Shown here: positions 6,423 to 15,994 of the stretch, piece by piece
How positions within the stretch are numbered: position 1 is the first letter of the stretch
Layout: each line of letters opens with the position of its first letter
Source: Succinatimonas sp. CAG:777
GTDB taxonomy: Bacteria; Pseudomonadota; Gammaproteobacteria; Enterobacterales; Succinivibrionaceae
Direction of reading: 5' to 3'
Assembly: GCA_000431835.1 (NCBI GenBank)
Contig: HF987937.1
Coordinates: forward strand, 7,237-57,566
DNA: 50,330 bases
Position numbers and translations under genes: made by a program
Notes under the pieces: generated by a model
Told to the model about the DNA's origin: nothing
Database searches by the model: none
Seen by the model: only the letters and a program-made list of their open reading frames with translations

Positions 6423-8178
6423 ATTTAGTTTTCTTTGCTTGAGCTTTAGGATCAGCTTTCTTTCTTGGACGTTTTGCCAAAACTAAACCAGTTCCTTCAC
6501 GCTTTGCCTTAGCAATAGCTTTACGCTCTTCCTTATCTTGATTAGCATCAGCTCTAGCCCACATTCTCTCGTTAGCAAGCTTACGCTTTTCTGCTCTCAT
6601 CTGAGACTGGGTTTGGCGCTTTTGAGCAGGCTTTTCATTGGCAAATGGGTTTTCACCTTCCTTAAAGTCAATGATCACAGGCGAGCCCATGATGTTTAAA
6701 GCCTTACGATAACAGTTAATGATGTAACGCTTATATGCATCAGGTACCTTTGATACCTTGTTTCCATGAATAATGATTCTAGGAGGGTTATAACCACCCG
6801 CGTGAGCAAATTTAAGTTTAATTCTACGTCCACCTGAAATAGGAGGCTCATGCTCTTCAATTGCAGCTCTTAAAATTCTATTTAGCATAGAAGCAGAGTG
6901 ACGTGTTGTAGCACCTACATAAGCTTCATCAATAGAATCAAACAAGTTACCTACACCTGTTCCATGCAAAGCTGAAATGAAATGAACTCTAGCAAAGTCC
7001 ACGAAGCCTAAACGTGAATTTAACTCAAGCTTAATCTCATCTTTTACAGAGACATCAAGACCATCCCACTTGTTTACAGCAATTACTAAAGAACGACCTG
7101 ATTCTAAAATAAAGCCTAATAATGACAGATCCTGATCAGTAACATGTGATCTTGCATCGATAACTAATAAAGCTACATTACAATCTTCAATTGCCTTTAA
7201 GGTCTTAACAATTGAGAACTTCTCAATTGCCTCAGATACCTTACGGCGCTTTCTCACACCTGCTGTATCAATAACAATATATTTCTTGTCATCACGCTCT
7301 AGCGGAATATAGATTGAGTCACGGGTAGTACCAGGGTGGTCTGCTACGATCACACGCTCTTCACCTAACATACGGTTAGTTAAAGTAGACTTACCTACGT
7401 TTGGCTTACCTACAATAGCAATCTTGATTGGCAGATCAGAAAATGGTGTATCCTTGCTGTTATCTCCGTTCTGACCGTCAACATCCTCGCCTTTCATTCT
7501 GGCGCGGAATTTCTCTTTATGCTCGTGCCAGTCAAAGCCACCGCCAATCATATCAACAGGAACGTTATCTAAGAACTGATAACCTTCTTCCCATTGAGCT
7601 AATTCTTCTTCATGAGCCTTTCTTTCGCGCTCTTCTAACTCTTCAGGGGTTAAATCGCAATCTAGAGGACCTTCTTCTCTTAATAAAGGAGCAATTACAT
7701 CTTCTAGAACATTGGCGACACCACGACCGTGAACTACAGCTGTAGGATAAACTTCACCTAAGCCTAAAGCGTAGAATTCAGCACCTGCTGTCTCTGGATC
7801 AAGACCATCAACCTTATTTGCGATAATGGCGCACTTTTTACCAGAACGGCGAATGTAATCAGCAACCTTATAGTCACCAGGTAAGAGACCTGCTCTTGCG
7901 TCCAACATGAACAGGACTAAATCGCATTCATCAATAGCTAATAAAGCCTGATTGGTCATGCGAGAGGTGACTTCTTCAGGTTGGTTAGTGGCATCCTCTG
8001 CAATACCACCAGTATCAATCAGCACGTACTCACGACCTTCATATAAAGCACGGCCGTACTTTCTATCACGGGTTAAACCTGGAAAATCTGCAACTAGAGC
8101 ATCTCTAGTCTTAGTAAGTCTGTTGAAAAATGTAGATTTACCAACATTAGGGCAACCTACTAAAGCAACTACTTTCAT
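6421..8178 (-). CDS. der: Ribosome assembly GTPase Der (EngA) with long linker and tail
   Basis: Der is an essential double GTPase for 50S subunit maturation. Both G domains are complete: GCPNVGKS (8-15), DTGG (55-58), NKVD (121-124), then GKPNVGKS (257-264), DTAG (304-307), NKWD (369-372). A KH-like domain ends near GENPF. At 585 residues it is longer than the usual 440-490. The inter-domain linker (about 165-250) is long and very acidic, and a basic tail of about 70 residues rich in K, R and A follows the KH domain. It is last in the rlmN-to-bamB gene run, behind bamB and a hairpin. The start is supported by AAGGATG. The der-bamB-yfgM-hisS order is conserved in gammaproteobacteria. Confidence 0.97.
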   Translation of the reverse strand: MKVVALVGCPNVGKSTFFNRLTKTRDALVADFPGLTRDRKYGRALYEGREYVLIDTGGIAEDATNQPEEVTSRMTNQALLAIDECDLVLFMLDARAGLLPGDYKVADYIRRSGKKCAIIANKVDGLDPETAGAEFYALGLGEVYPTAVVHGRGVANVLEDVIAPLLREEGPLDCDLTPEELEERERKAHEEELAQWEEGYQFLDNVPVDMIGGGFDWHEHKEKFRARMKGEDVDGQNGDNSKDTPFSDLPIKIAIVGKPNVGKSTLTNRMLGEERVIVADHPGTTRDSIYIPLERDDKKYIVIDTAGVRKRRKVSEAIEKFSIVKTLKAIEDCNVALLVIDARSHVTDQDLSLLGFILESGRSLVIAVNKWDGLDVSVKDEIKLELNSRLGFVDFARVHFISALHGTGVGNLFDSIDEAYVGATTRHSASMLNRILRAAIEEHEPPISGGRRIKLKFAHAGGYNPPRIIIHGNKVSKVPDAYKRYIINCYRKALNIMGSPVIIDFKEGENPFANEKPAQKRQTQSQMRAEKRKLANERMWARADANQDKEERKAIAKAKREGTGLVLAKRPRKKADPKAQAKKTK

Positions 8179-8213
8179 TAAACATCCTTGTAAGGGTGGC
8201 TTACTATAACGTC

Positions 8214-8237
8214 AAAAGGGGGCAACTCCCCCTTTTT
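8214..8237. terminator. Hairpin between bamB and der, usable in both directions
   Basis: AAAAGGGGG (8214-8222), loop CAACT, CCCCCTTTTT (8228-8237). On the minus strand the 3' arm ends in TTTT, so it could partly terminate bamB transcripts before der. Der may then need its own promoter or read-through. Confidence 0.65.
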
Positions 8238-8272
8238 ACACAACGGACGAATCATGCTGTTTCACAACAGTA

Positions 8273-9814
8273 TTATTCAGAGTCGTCCTCTACATATTCT
8301 TCATCTGAGTCAGACTTAATACCACTATCTGGCATTAAACCGTAACCTGATAAAGCTTCGCGTTTCTTCTTTTCGTACTCAGCAACTCTTCTCTCGTATT
8401 CAGCTTTCTGTCTCTGGTACTCACGATACTGAGCTTCAGCAGCACGCTGTTGAGCCTCAATCTGAGCTACGATCTTACGAGCTTCTGCACGACGTTTTTC
8501 AAGATCTTCTTGAGTTACTCCAGAACCTGCAGCAGTTGGAGACATTGCCTGAGCTGCAATTAAAGCAGCAGTATTGCCAGTTACCATCTCAAGATCGGTA
8601 TAACGTTTCTTAGGAATTACGATATCAATTGGATCGTAATATAAAACATCAACAGCACCTGAAGATGAGTAAACAACTAAGCAGTTTCCAGCTACAAGTG
8701 GAGCTACATAAATTGGAGAACTTGAAATCTGAATCTTAGACTCAATCACACCGTTGTTAAGATTCATAAAATACAGATAACCTTCAAGATCACCTACCAC
8801 AGCATAGTTACCGTAAATAGCAGGAGCGGTTACATTACGATAGCTCAATTGTGGATTTTCCCAAACCTCAACATTGTCTGAACGGCGAACACAGAATACA
8901 TGACCGTTATCACCAGTTAAAACAAAGAAATTGTCATCATAGGCAATATCTTTTGAAGAGTGGTATGCAAGTTTACCTTCAACAGTTTCCTTTTCTAAAG
9001 AATACTTCACGAAACCTGAATTATATGCTGTTGTATACATATAATTGCCAAGTAACAGTGGAGTTGAGGAAACGTCAGACATTCTATCAAGATCTGAACT
9101 TCCGTTATTCTCGCCTACAATAACCTGATTTAATAAGTAACCATCATTCTGGCTAATCATTAAAACTCTACCTGATGAAGTTCCTAAAATTACTAACTCA
9201 TCACCGATAGCAACAGGGGTAGCTTGAGATCTTAAATGCAGTGCATTGTCTGAATCTCCCGATACCCATAAGCGAGTCTTCTTTACAAGATCAAAAGCTG
9301 AAAGTTTACCTACAGCATCTAAGACAAAGAGCTTGTCACCGCTAGCTGAAAAAGCAGGACGAGTTACAATCTCCGAGCCTAAATAATATTTAAAGTAAAT
9401 AGAACCGTCTTTTCTATTTAAAACATAGAGATAACCGTTCTCTGAACCTACGGCAACAAAGGCATCTGAAGCTGTCATACCACCGTTTAGCCTTGCTGAA
9501 CGCTTGGTATCATTCTCTTCTTCATCAGATAAGTCTATCAGCCACTGTTCATCACCATTGAGTACGTTAAAGGCGTATACCTTACCTTCACGACCGGCTA
9601 TAAACAGTGTCTTTCCACTAATGCATGGAACTAACTGTGAGTAGAACTTATCTACACCCTGTGTAGACTGAGACCAAACATATTCCGGCTCAAACTGATT
9701 TTTGACTTCAGGAGATTCAACAGGAGCGAACAAATCCTTATTGGAATTACAGCCTGTATTCACTAAAGCCAGAGCTGATAAAGCAAGCACGCACAACAGC
9801 TTCTTTTTCAACAT
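8273..9814 (-). CDS. bamB: Outer-membrane assembly lipoprotein BamB with C-terminal extension
   Basis: BamB is a periplasmic beta-propeller lipoprotein of the BAM complex, which folds outer-membrane proteins. I start it at ATG 9814, eight bases after AAGG; a GTG at 9823 in the same frame is possible. The signal peptide ends in the lipobox LVNTGC (Cys22). PQQ-like propeller repeats follow (for example LFIAGREGKVYAFNVLNGDEQW). At 513 residues it exceeds E. coli BamB (392). After the propeller, about 115 residues contain a predicted coiled coil rich in A, Q, E, R and Y (REYQRQKAEYERRVAEYEKKK) and a very acidic end (SDSDEEYVEDDSE). It sits between yfgM and der as in E. coli. Confidence 0.93.
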   Translation of the reverse strand: MLKKKLLCVLALSALALVNTGCNSNKDLFAPVESPEVKNQFEPEYVWSQSTQGVDKFYSQLVPCISGKTLFIAGREGKVYAFNVLNGDEQWLIDLSDEEENDTKRSARLNGGMTASDAFVAVGSENGYLYVLNRKDGSIYFKYYLGSEIVTRPAFSASGDKLFVLDAVGKLSAFDLVKKTRLWVSGDSDNALHLRSQATPVAIGDELVILGTSSGRVLMISQNDGYLLNQVIVGENNGSSDLDRMSDVSSTPLLLGNYMYTTAYNSGFVKYSLEKETVEGKLAYHSSKDIAYDDNFFVLTGDNGHVFCVRRSDNVEVWENPQLSYRNVTAPAIYGNYAVVGDLEGYLYFMNLNNGVIESKIQISSSPIYVAPLVAGNCLVVYSSSGAVDVLYYDPIDIVIPKKRYTDLEMVTGNTAALIAAQAMSPTAAGSGVTQEDLEKRRAEARKIVAQIEAQQRAAEAQYREYQRQKAEYERRVAEYEKKKREALSGYGLMPDSGIKSDSDEEYVEDDSE

Positions 9815-9871
9815 ATATGTCACCTTATTATTTGCCGACGGCTATTTCTTAACTGCATTAACAGTTAACTC

Positions 9872-10573
9872 TTATTTTTTAATTTCTGAAGCTGAAGATG
9901 CAATCACTTCTTCTAATTTCTGAGCTCTCTTAAAAGCAGGCTCATCACCATCTTTTATCAGATTATCAAACTTCATCTGCAACAGAGGGCTGATTGAAAT
10001 CTTCTTGCTCTCGCTGACATCTAAAGCTTTCTTGTAAGCATCATGAGCTTTATCAAGATCTTTTTTCGCAAAATAGATATCACCTAAAAGCTCTTGTTTT
10101 TCAATCTCATAAGCCTCAGATTTTACAGAATCTAATTCTTTTACAGCTTCATCAAATTTCTTCTGCTCAGTTAAAATCTGAGCTGCAACTAAAGTTGCAT
10201 TTGGAGATACTAAGTCGCCACCGTTCTTTTTAGCAAACAAAGCGTTCTCTAAAGCCTTGTCATAGTTGCCCTGCTTTGCTTCAATTGATGATAAATCTAA
10301 AGCTAATAAAGAACCGTAGATATCCTCGTGCTCTTTGATGAACTTCTGAGCATCAGCTGTGGTATTAGCAGGATTTAAAACTAGCTTAGTCTGCAGAGTA
10401 GACATTTCATAAGCATATTTTGCTGAAGTATCATTCTGATATGACTGGTACTGTCTGTAGCCTACCATTGCACCAATTGCAATTACTACACCTACAGTTA
10501 ATGAAAGCCAGTTCTCATGCCACCATTTACGGACGACTTCCTCTCTCTCATGATCGTCTGTTAAAACATCCAT
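9872..10573 (-). CDS. yfgM: Inner-membrane TPR protein YfgM, SecYEG/PpiD-associated
   Basis: YfgM is a membrane-anchored periplasmic TPR protein that works with the chaperone PpiD at the Sec translocon. The 233-residue product has a short cytoplasmic N-terminus containing DDHEREEVVRKWWHENW, one transmembrane helix at about 22-39 (LTVGVVIAIGAMVGY) and TPR-like helices to the end. The N-terminal signature and the position between hisS and bamB match the family. It is 48-57 bases from its neighbours and probably co-transcribed with them. Confidence 0.93.
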   Translation of the reverse strand: MDVLTDDHEREEVVRKWWHENWLSLTVGVVIAIGAMVGYRQYQSYQNDTSAKYAYEMSTLQTKLVLNPANTTADAQKFIKEHEDIYGSLLALDLSSIEAKQGNYDKALENALFAKKNGGDLVSPNATLVAAQILTEQKKFDEAVKELDSVKSEAYEIEKQELLGDIYFAKKDLDKAHDAYKKALDVSESKKISISPLLQMKFDNLIKDGDEPAFKRAQKLEEVIASSASEIKK

Positions 10574-10623
10574 CTTCTATTCCTTTTTAGTATGAATCGT
10601 AATTTATAAATCTTAGTTTTTTA

Positions 10624-11901
10624 TTAGCCTAAGATTGCCTTAATTGCATCAGCTGCCTTATCTAAAGGACATTCCTGCTGCTGTGCATCTTTATCTGTCA
10701 TGTTTTTAATAGTAACAGAATTATTAGCAATCTCACTCTCGCCAATGATAACTGCAACCTTAGCACAGAATTTATCAGCTTTCTTAAACTGTTTCTTGAA
10801 ATTTCCGCCACCACAGTGGTTCATCACAGCAACTCCAGGCAAAGACTGTCTTAAGAAGTTAGATACTTCTAACATTCTCATTTCTGCCCCCTCACCTGAG
10901 CCTACAACATAAACATCCACATTTGGCATTGGAGCTACCTTACCTAAAGTTAATAACAGTAAGATCAATCTCTCTAAACCTAAACCAAAGCCTACAGCTT
11001 TAGTTGGTGCACCACCTAGTTGCTCTACTAGACCATCGTAACGACCACCGCCACATACAGTTCCCTGAGCGCCTAGGGCAGTTGTTACCCACTCAAATAC
11101 GGTTAAATTGTAGTAATCAAGACCACGTACTAGTCTATCATTGAGCACGTACTTAATGCCTAATTTATCTAGGAACTTGCGTAGTCCGTCAAAATGAGCT
11201 TTAGTTTCTTCACCAAAATAGTCAGATAATTTTGGTGCATCCTTTAAGATCTCAATTACCTTTTCATCTTTGGTATCTAAAACACGTAAAGGATTGGTAT
11301 GAGTTCTTCTCTTGCTATCTTCATCAAGTTCATCGAAGTGAGCTTCTAAGAATTTTACTAATGCTTCTCTGTATGTGGCTCTTTCTTCAGCTGAACCTAA
11401 AGAATTTAGCTGTAACTCTAATTCATTCTCAATGCCGAGCTTCTTCCAAATTGAATAGGTCAAAGCAATTAACTCTGCATCAATGTCTGGACCATCTAAA
11501 CCAAATACCTCCACTCCCATCTGGTGGAACTGACGGTATCTGCCCTTTTGAGGTCTTTCGTGACGGAACATAGGTCCCATGTACCACAGGCGCTGTTCCT
11601 GATTGTAAACTAAGTTATGTTCAATGCAGGCTCTTACACATCCTGCTGTACCCTCAGGACGTAATGATAAATGATCACCTGATCTGTCTTCAAAAGAGTA
11701 CATCTCTTTTTCTACAACATCAGTTACCTCACCAATTGCTCTGCAGAAAAGTTTGGTCTTTTCAACAATTGGCATACGAACTTCACTATAGCCATATGAA
11801 GATACAGTTTCACGTAAAACTTTTTCAACCTGTTGCCATACAGAGGTATCTTCAGGTAGAAGATCGTTCATACCTCTGATAGCTTGAACCATAAGTGCCA
11901 T
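10624..11901 (-). CDS. hisS: Histidyl-tRNA synthetase
   Basis: HisS is a class II synthetase that charges tRNA-His. I choose ATG 11901, preceded by AAAGGAAAAG; a longer in-frame TTG at 11928 would overlap ispG and has no advantage. The 425 residues match the family length. Seen in order: AIRGMNDLLPED, motif 1 region, TLRPEGTAGCVRA (SLRPEGT here), motif 2 MFRHERPQKGRYRQFHQMG, the HisA loop LVRGLDYYN, CGGGRYDGL, motif 3 GFGLGLERL, and the C-terminal anticodon-binding domain. It lies 16 bases after ispG, whose stop at 11918-11920 is close by. Confidence 0.98.
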   Translation of the reverse strand: MALMVQAIRGMNDLLPEDTSVWQQVEKVLRETVSSYGYSEVRMPIVEKTKLFCRAIGEVTDVVEKEMYSFEDRSGDHLSLRPEGTAGCVRACIEHNLVYNQEQRLWYMGPMFRHERPQKGRYRQFHQMGVEVFGLDGPDIDAELIALTYSIWKKLGIENELELQLNSLGSAEERATYREALVKFLEAHFDELDEDSKRRTHTNPLRVLDTKDEKVIEILKDAPKLSDYFGEETKAHFDGLRKFLDKLGIKYVLNDRLVRGLDYYNLTVFEWVTTALGAQGTVCGGGRYDGLVEQLGGAPTKAVGFGLGLERLILLLLTLGKVAPMPNVDVYVVGSGEGAEMRMLEVSNFLRQSLPGVAVMNHCGGGNFKKQFKKADKFCAKVAVIIGESEIANNSVTIKNMTDKDAQQQECPLDKAADAIKAILG

Positions 11902-11917
11902 AAAATTATCTTTTCCT

Positions 11918-13000
11918 TTATTTATCAAGGCGCGTTCTCACACGCTTTTCTATTAAATCTACTGCTTCTGAGCAAGGGATCTTGCCCATCATCTGACCGT
12001 CTTCATATACAAGGCAGCGATCGTTAGCTGCACCGCATACTGCAATATCAGCATGCAAAGCTTCACCTGGACCATTAACCACACAGCCCATAACTGCAAT
12101 TTTCAGAGTTTCTTTAATGTCGCTCAAACGCTTTTCTAACTCGGCTACAGTTGCAACTACATCAATACCTCTACGACCACAGGTAGGACATGCGACAATT
12201 TCCACACCACGAGTACGCAGGTGCATACTCTTTAAAATTGCCCAGCCAACTTTAATCTCTTCGACAGGATCTGCTGCTAATGACACTCTTAAAGTATCAC
12301 CAATGCCCTGTTTTAATAACCAAGAAATACCTATAGATGATAATACAGTACCACCTGTAAGACCACCGGCTTCTGTAATACCCAAATGTAATGGAGCATC
12401 AGTCTTTTTAGCTAACTGCTCATAGGCACTAACACAAAGGTTTAATTCAGATGCTTTTACAGAGAAAGCGTAGTCTTCAAAGTTGTGATCATCTAAAGTG
12501 GTAGCAGCTCTTAGGGCAGCCTCTACCATGGCGTCAGGACATGGAGCGCCATACTTTTCGATTAAATCTTTATCTAAAGAGCCTGCGTTTACACCTACTC
12601 TAATAGGTAAGCCATAGTCTTTAGCAGCCTGACAGACCGCCTCAATTTTTTCATGAGAACCGATGTTGCCAGGGTTAATTCTTAAAGCTGCAGCACCTTT
12701 TTTAGCACATTCAATTGCGATTCTATAGTCAAAGTGAATATCAGAGACAATAGGAACATCAACGCTCTTTACGATCTGTTCAAATGCATCAACAGCTTTT
12801 AAGGTAGGTACAGTTACTCTTACGATATCAGCGCCAGCACTTTCTAAAGCCTTAATCTGAGCTACTGTTGCAGCTACATCCATGGTATCAGTTGAAGTCA
12901 TAGACTGCACAGAAATAGGAGCTCCGCCTCCAACTAAGACAGAGCCTACCTTAATCTGACGACTTTTACGTCTTACAATCTCATTAGCTTTCCATTCCAT
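11918..13000 (-). CDS. ispG: 4-hydroxy-3-methylbut-2-enyl diphosphate synthase
   Basis: IspG makes HMBPP from MEcPP in the non-mevalonate isoprenoid pathway, using a [4Fe-4S] cluster. The 360-residue product has the family N-terminus (RRKSRQIKVGSVLVGGGAPISVQSMT), the TIM-barrel segment VPIVSDIHFDYRIAIE, and cluster cysteines in VACPTCGRRG and in VMGCVVNGPGEA. The start ATG follows AAGGTAAG. It lies 11 bases after rodZ, as in other gammaproteobacteria, where rodZ-ispG-hisS is a conserved order. Confidence 0.98.
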   Translation of the reverse strand: MEWKANEIVRRKSRQIKVGSVLVGGGAPISVQSMTSTDTMDVAATVAQIKALESAGADIVRVTVPTLKAVDAFEQIVKSVDVPIVSDIHFDYRIAIECAKKGAAALRINPGNIGSHEKIEAVCQAAKDYGLPIRVGVNAGSLDKDLIEKYGAPCPDAMVEAALRAATTLDDHNFEDYAFSVKASELNLCVSAYEQLAKKTDAPLHLGITEAGGLTGGTVLSSIGISWLLKQGIGDTLRVSLAADPVEEIKVGWAILKSMHLRTRGVEIVACPTCGRRGIDVVATVAELEKRLSDIKETLKIAVMGCVVNGPGEALHADIAVCGAANDRCLVYEDGQMMGKIPCSEAVDLIEKRVRTRLDK

Positions 13001-13011
13001 GAGTTCTTACC

Positions 13012-14760
13012 TTAACGCTGAGGTAGAGTAAAGGTTACCTGTGAAGAACGAGGAACTGATACTGAAGCACCTCTATAGGTAACTCTAATCTTTGAAGGAT
13101 CGGCTACACTTACTCTTAAAGGAGGAATACCCATAACTTTAATAGTCTGACCTGCCTTAAATGAACCTTCTTTTAAGACTTTACCAGAACCTGTAATTTT
13201 TAAAGATACATCAGACAGTACTTTAACAGTTACGCTGTTAAGGCTCTCTAATGGATCAATTCTACCTGCTAATCTTACAGATGATGATACATCTCTTAAA
13301 TTAGCTGAAAGTTTGACTGCCTGAGCAGGAGCAGGTTCAGTCTTCTGCTCTGTTTTTACCTGAGCCTTTGGAGCTTCTGTAACTACTGACTTTCTGTCTG
13401 TTTCAACAGCAGGTAAGGTCTTTAAAGCTAGCTTGTCATTTGATGACTGTTTCTTTGTCCCCTTTGCATTCTGAGAACCTAAATCTACAGGCTTTAAAGA
13501 ATTGTCTTGAACAGGAGGAGCTTCTTCGATGATGGTAGCTTCATTATTGGTGTTGCCTAACATCTTCTTAGCTGCCTGACCTTTAACCTGTAATGACTCA
13601 TTAGTATTTGCAGATGATACATTCTGCTTTGACTGGTTCTGTAAGCTAATGATCTCATTTGTATCAAGAGCATTTGCCTGAGCCTGAGCCATCTGAGTAT
13701 TGATATCAACACTAGGAGCAGGAGTTTCTTCTATAACATTAGTCCTTAACTTTGAATTTTCTGTATCCAAAGTTAGACTGCCGTCAGTATCTTCCTGAGC
13801 CTGAACATTGTCTTCAATTACTAAAGAACCAGTGCTCTTAGCAGTTGATGATCCCATCTCGTAAGCAATCACGCCAACAGCAATTACAGCTACAATAGCT
13901 ACACCTAAGACTGCAAACAGGAACTTCTTTGAAATCATGCCTGAGTTTGATTGCTTTTGTAAAACCTTTGCATTCAAGGCTTGGGTCTGCACTGCCTGCA
14001 TTACCTTGTCTTTGTAGAGTTTTACTACAATTTCAGGATCAATATTTACTAACTTTGCATAATTAGCAATATGAACTGAGGCAAAAGGAACGGCTGTCGG
14101 CTGATTCAATCTGTCATGCTCGAGATCATTTACGGTATTGATTCTCAGATTTAAGCGTCTAGCTACTTCACTTAAAGATAAACCTAACATTTCTCTTGCG
14201 TGCATTAAGATTGCACCTGGACAATTTGGAACTTCATTGTCAGCAAGTGATGGTGCTACAGGGATCTTATCTGGATCATCAACATCATTAGCTACGATCT
14301 TTTTCTCGCTTCTAAAATCAGGAGCCTTTTGAATTGAATCTATTGGAGTATCAACATTTGAGCTATCAGTAGCTGCATCTAAATCAGGAGTTTTGATGCT
14401 TTCTGAAACATTCTCAGTTACAGGAGCATCAACCTGTGCGCTCAATGGAGATGAAGGATTTTCTTTTAGAGCTGATTTTGCCTGCTCTAAAGGAGATACC
14501 GACATAATAGACTCTAAATCCTGAGCACTCTTAAACGCAGCATTTGACTCTACTTCAATTGTATCTTGAGCATTCTCGCTTGAAGATGACTCTGTTTTTA
14601 AATTCTCTTGGATGTTAAGTTCAGGCTCTACTTTTGATGTGTCCTGAGCTACATCATTTTTTAAATCGTCCATCATAGGCTCACTTGCCTCTTTTTGAAT
14701 CTGAGCTTGTACTTTGGATCTATCTCTGTTTCTAATTGCTCTCAACCTTTTTGAACTCAT
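13012..14760 (-). CDS. rodZ: Cytoskeletal shape protein RodZ with long N-terminal extension
   Basis: RodZ is a bitopic membrane protein that links MreB to the elongation machinery and sets rod shape. The HTH domain that binds MreB lies at about residues 180-250 (LMHAREMLGLSLSEVARRLNLR), the single transmembrane helix at 279-301, and the C-terminal periplasmic DUF4115 beta domain at about 505-582. Between helix and C-terminal domain is a long low-complexity linker. At 582 residues it is far longer than E. coli RodZ (337). About 175 residues of acidic, S/D/E/P-rich, disordered sequence precede the HTH, which in E. coli starts near the N-terminus. Membership is secure from the domain order and the rlmN-rodZ-ispG context. 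Confidence 0.93.
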   Translation of the reverse strand: MSSKRLRAIRNRDRSKVQAQIQKEASEPMMDDLKNDVAQDTSKVEPELNIQENLKTESSSSENAQDTIEVESNAAFKSAQDLESIMSVSPLEQAKSALKENPSSPLSAQVDAPVTENVSESIKTPDLDAATDSSNVDTPIDSIQKAPDFRSEKKIVANDVDDPDKIPVAPSLADNEVPNCPGAILMHAREMLGLSLSEVARRLNLRINTVNDLEHDRLNQPTAVPFASVHIANYAKLVNIDPEIVVKLYKDKVMQAVQTQALNAKVLQKQSNSGMISKKFLFAVLGVAIVAVIAVGVIAYEMGSSTAKSTGSLVIEDNVQAQEDTDGSLTLDTENSKLRTNVIEETPAPSVDINTQMAQAQANALDTNEIISLQNQSKQNVSSANTNESLQVKGQAAKKMLGNTNNEATIIEEAPPVQDNSLKPVDLGSQNAKGTKKQSSNDKLALKTLPAVETDRKSVVTEAPKAQVKTEQKTEPAPAQAVKLSANLRDVSSSVRLAGRIDPLESLNSVTVKVLSDVSLKITGSGKVLKEGSFKAGQTIKVMGIPPLRVSVADPSKIRVTYRGASVSVPRSSQVTFTLPQR

Positions 14761-14783
14761 TTTTAGTTTTCGCCTTGTTGTCT

Positions 14784-15881
14784 TTATATTTCTTTGGCCT
14801 GAATTTTTAGTTTTGCCAGTTTATCCTTTACCTGACCTGCTAGCTGTCCGCAGGCAGCTGAAATCTCATCGCCTCTTGTAGTACGTTTAATTACAGTAAA
14901 GCCTGCATCAAACAATACTTTGTAGAATCTGTCGATTCTGCTATTAGAAGGTTTCTTGTATTCTGAATTCTCATGCTCGTTAAATGGAATTAGGTTAACT
15001 TTACATGGAATAGTTCTTAATAAATTTACAAGCTCATGAGCTTGCTCTGTACTGTCATTTACATGATCAAGTAGCACGTACTCAATTGTTACTCTGCCAC
15101 AGTTAGCGTTTGACTTATCTAAGTAATTTCTTACAGCATCTAGAACTTCTGCTATTGGGTACTTAGTATTGATTGGTACTAATTCATCTCTTAATTTGTC
15201 ATTAGGAGCATGTAAAGATAAAGCTAAGGCAACATCAAGTTTGCCTGCTACTTTATTTAAAACAGGAGCAACACCTGATGTAGACACGGTTACTCTTCTC
15301 TTTGATAAAGCAAAGCCATAATCTGAGAGTAATAACTCACAGGTCTTAGTTACATTTGCAAGATTTAGCAAAGGCTCGCCCATACCCATCATTACGACGT
15401 TAGAAATAGGCTTTTGTTCCTGGTTGTTACTAAAGCCTACACGTGTTGATGCTCTAAAGACCTGACCTATGATCTCATTTACTGTAAGATTACGATTGAA
15501 TCCTTGTGCACCGGTTCTGCAGAAAGAACACTTAACAGGGCATCCTACCTGAGTTGAAATACATAAGGTGTTTCTGTCCTCTTCAGGAATTAACACTGTT
15601 TCAACTAACTGACCGTCTCCAATATCTAAAGCCCATTTAGTGGTACCATCAGATGCTTTTTGTTCAGTTACGATCTCAGGTGCAGTAATTACGCACATTT
15701 CCTTTAATTTGGCACGCAGATCTTTTCTAAGATTAGTCATCTGCTCAAAGTCGGTTACACCAAACTGGTATATCCAACGCATGATCTGTTGCGCTCTAAA
15801 GGACTTCTCACCTATAGACTCAAAGAATTCCTTTAATTCTTCAGGTGAGAGGTTCATTAAATTAATCTTATCTGTTGCCAT
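14784..15881 (-). CDS. rlmN: Dual-specificity RNA methyltransferase RlmN
   Basis: RlmN is a radical-SAM enzyme that methylates C2 of A2503 in 23S rRNA and A37 of some tRNAs. The 365-residue product carries the cluster motif CPVKCSFC, the MMGMGEPLLN segment, and the C-terminal methyl-carrying cysteine in SAACGQLAG. An N-terminal accessory domain (MNLSPEELKEFFESIGEKSFRAQQI) is present. It is the first gene of the minus-strand run to der; an extended -10 box (TGATATAAT) lies about 40 bases upstream. rodZ follows after 23 bases. Confidence 0.98.
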   Translation of the reverse strand: MATDKINLMNLSPEELKEFFESIGEKSFRAQQIMRWIYQFGVTDFEQMTNLRKDLRAKLKEMCVITAPEIVTEQKASDGTTKWALDIGDGQLVETVLIPEEDRNTLCISTQVGCPVKCSFCRTGAQGFNRNLTVNEIIGQVFRASTRVGFSNNQEQKPISNVVMMGMGEPLLNLANVTKTCELLLSDYGFALSKRRVTVSTSGVAPVLNKVAGKLDVALALSLHAPNDKLRDELVPINTKYPIAEVLDAVRNYLDKSNANCGRVTIEYVLLDHVNDSTEQAHELVNLLRTIPCKVNLIPFNEHENSEYKKPSNSRIDRFYKVLFDAGFTVIKRTTRGDEISAACGQLAGQVKDKLAKLKIQAKEI

Positions 15882-15919
15882 GTTCTTTTATATCTCGTTA
15901 TCTTTTTTCAAATCTCATA

Positions 15920-15928
15920 ATTATATCA
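15920..15928 (-). promoter_or_regulatory. Extended -10 promoter of the rlmN-rodZ-ispG-hisS run
   Basis: On the minus strand the sequence reads TGATATAAT, a perfect -10 with the extended TGn. A TTGCGA lies about 19 bases further upstream. The transcript would start near 15912, with a leader of about 30 bases. Confidence 0.55.
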
Positions 15929-15994
15929 GTATAGACACGATTTTTCGCAAAATGACGTAGTAATTATTATCCATTTAAGGTGCTTTGTTTGGCT

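Noticed and set aside
11232..11573. Antisense open frames inside hisS, der, bamB and other long genes
   Set aside because: They mirror the codons of confident genes, have no homology by eye and no ribosome binding sites.
11902..11928. Longer hisS start at a TTG inside the end of ispG
   Set aside because: ATG 11901 has a good ribosome binding site and gives the usual HisS N-terminus.
15882..15994. Toxin gene partner for the RelB/DinJ-type antitoxin
   Set aside because: The gap is too short and has no open frame on the right strand.
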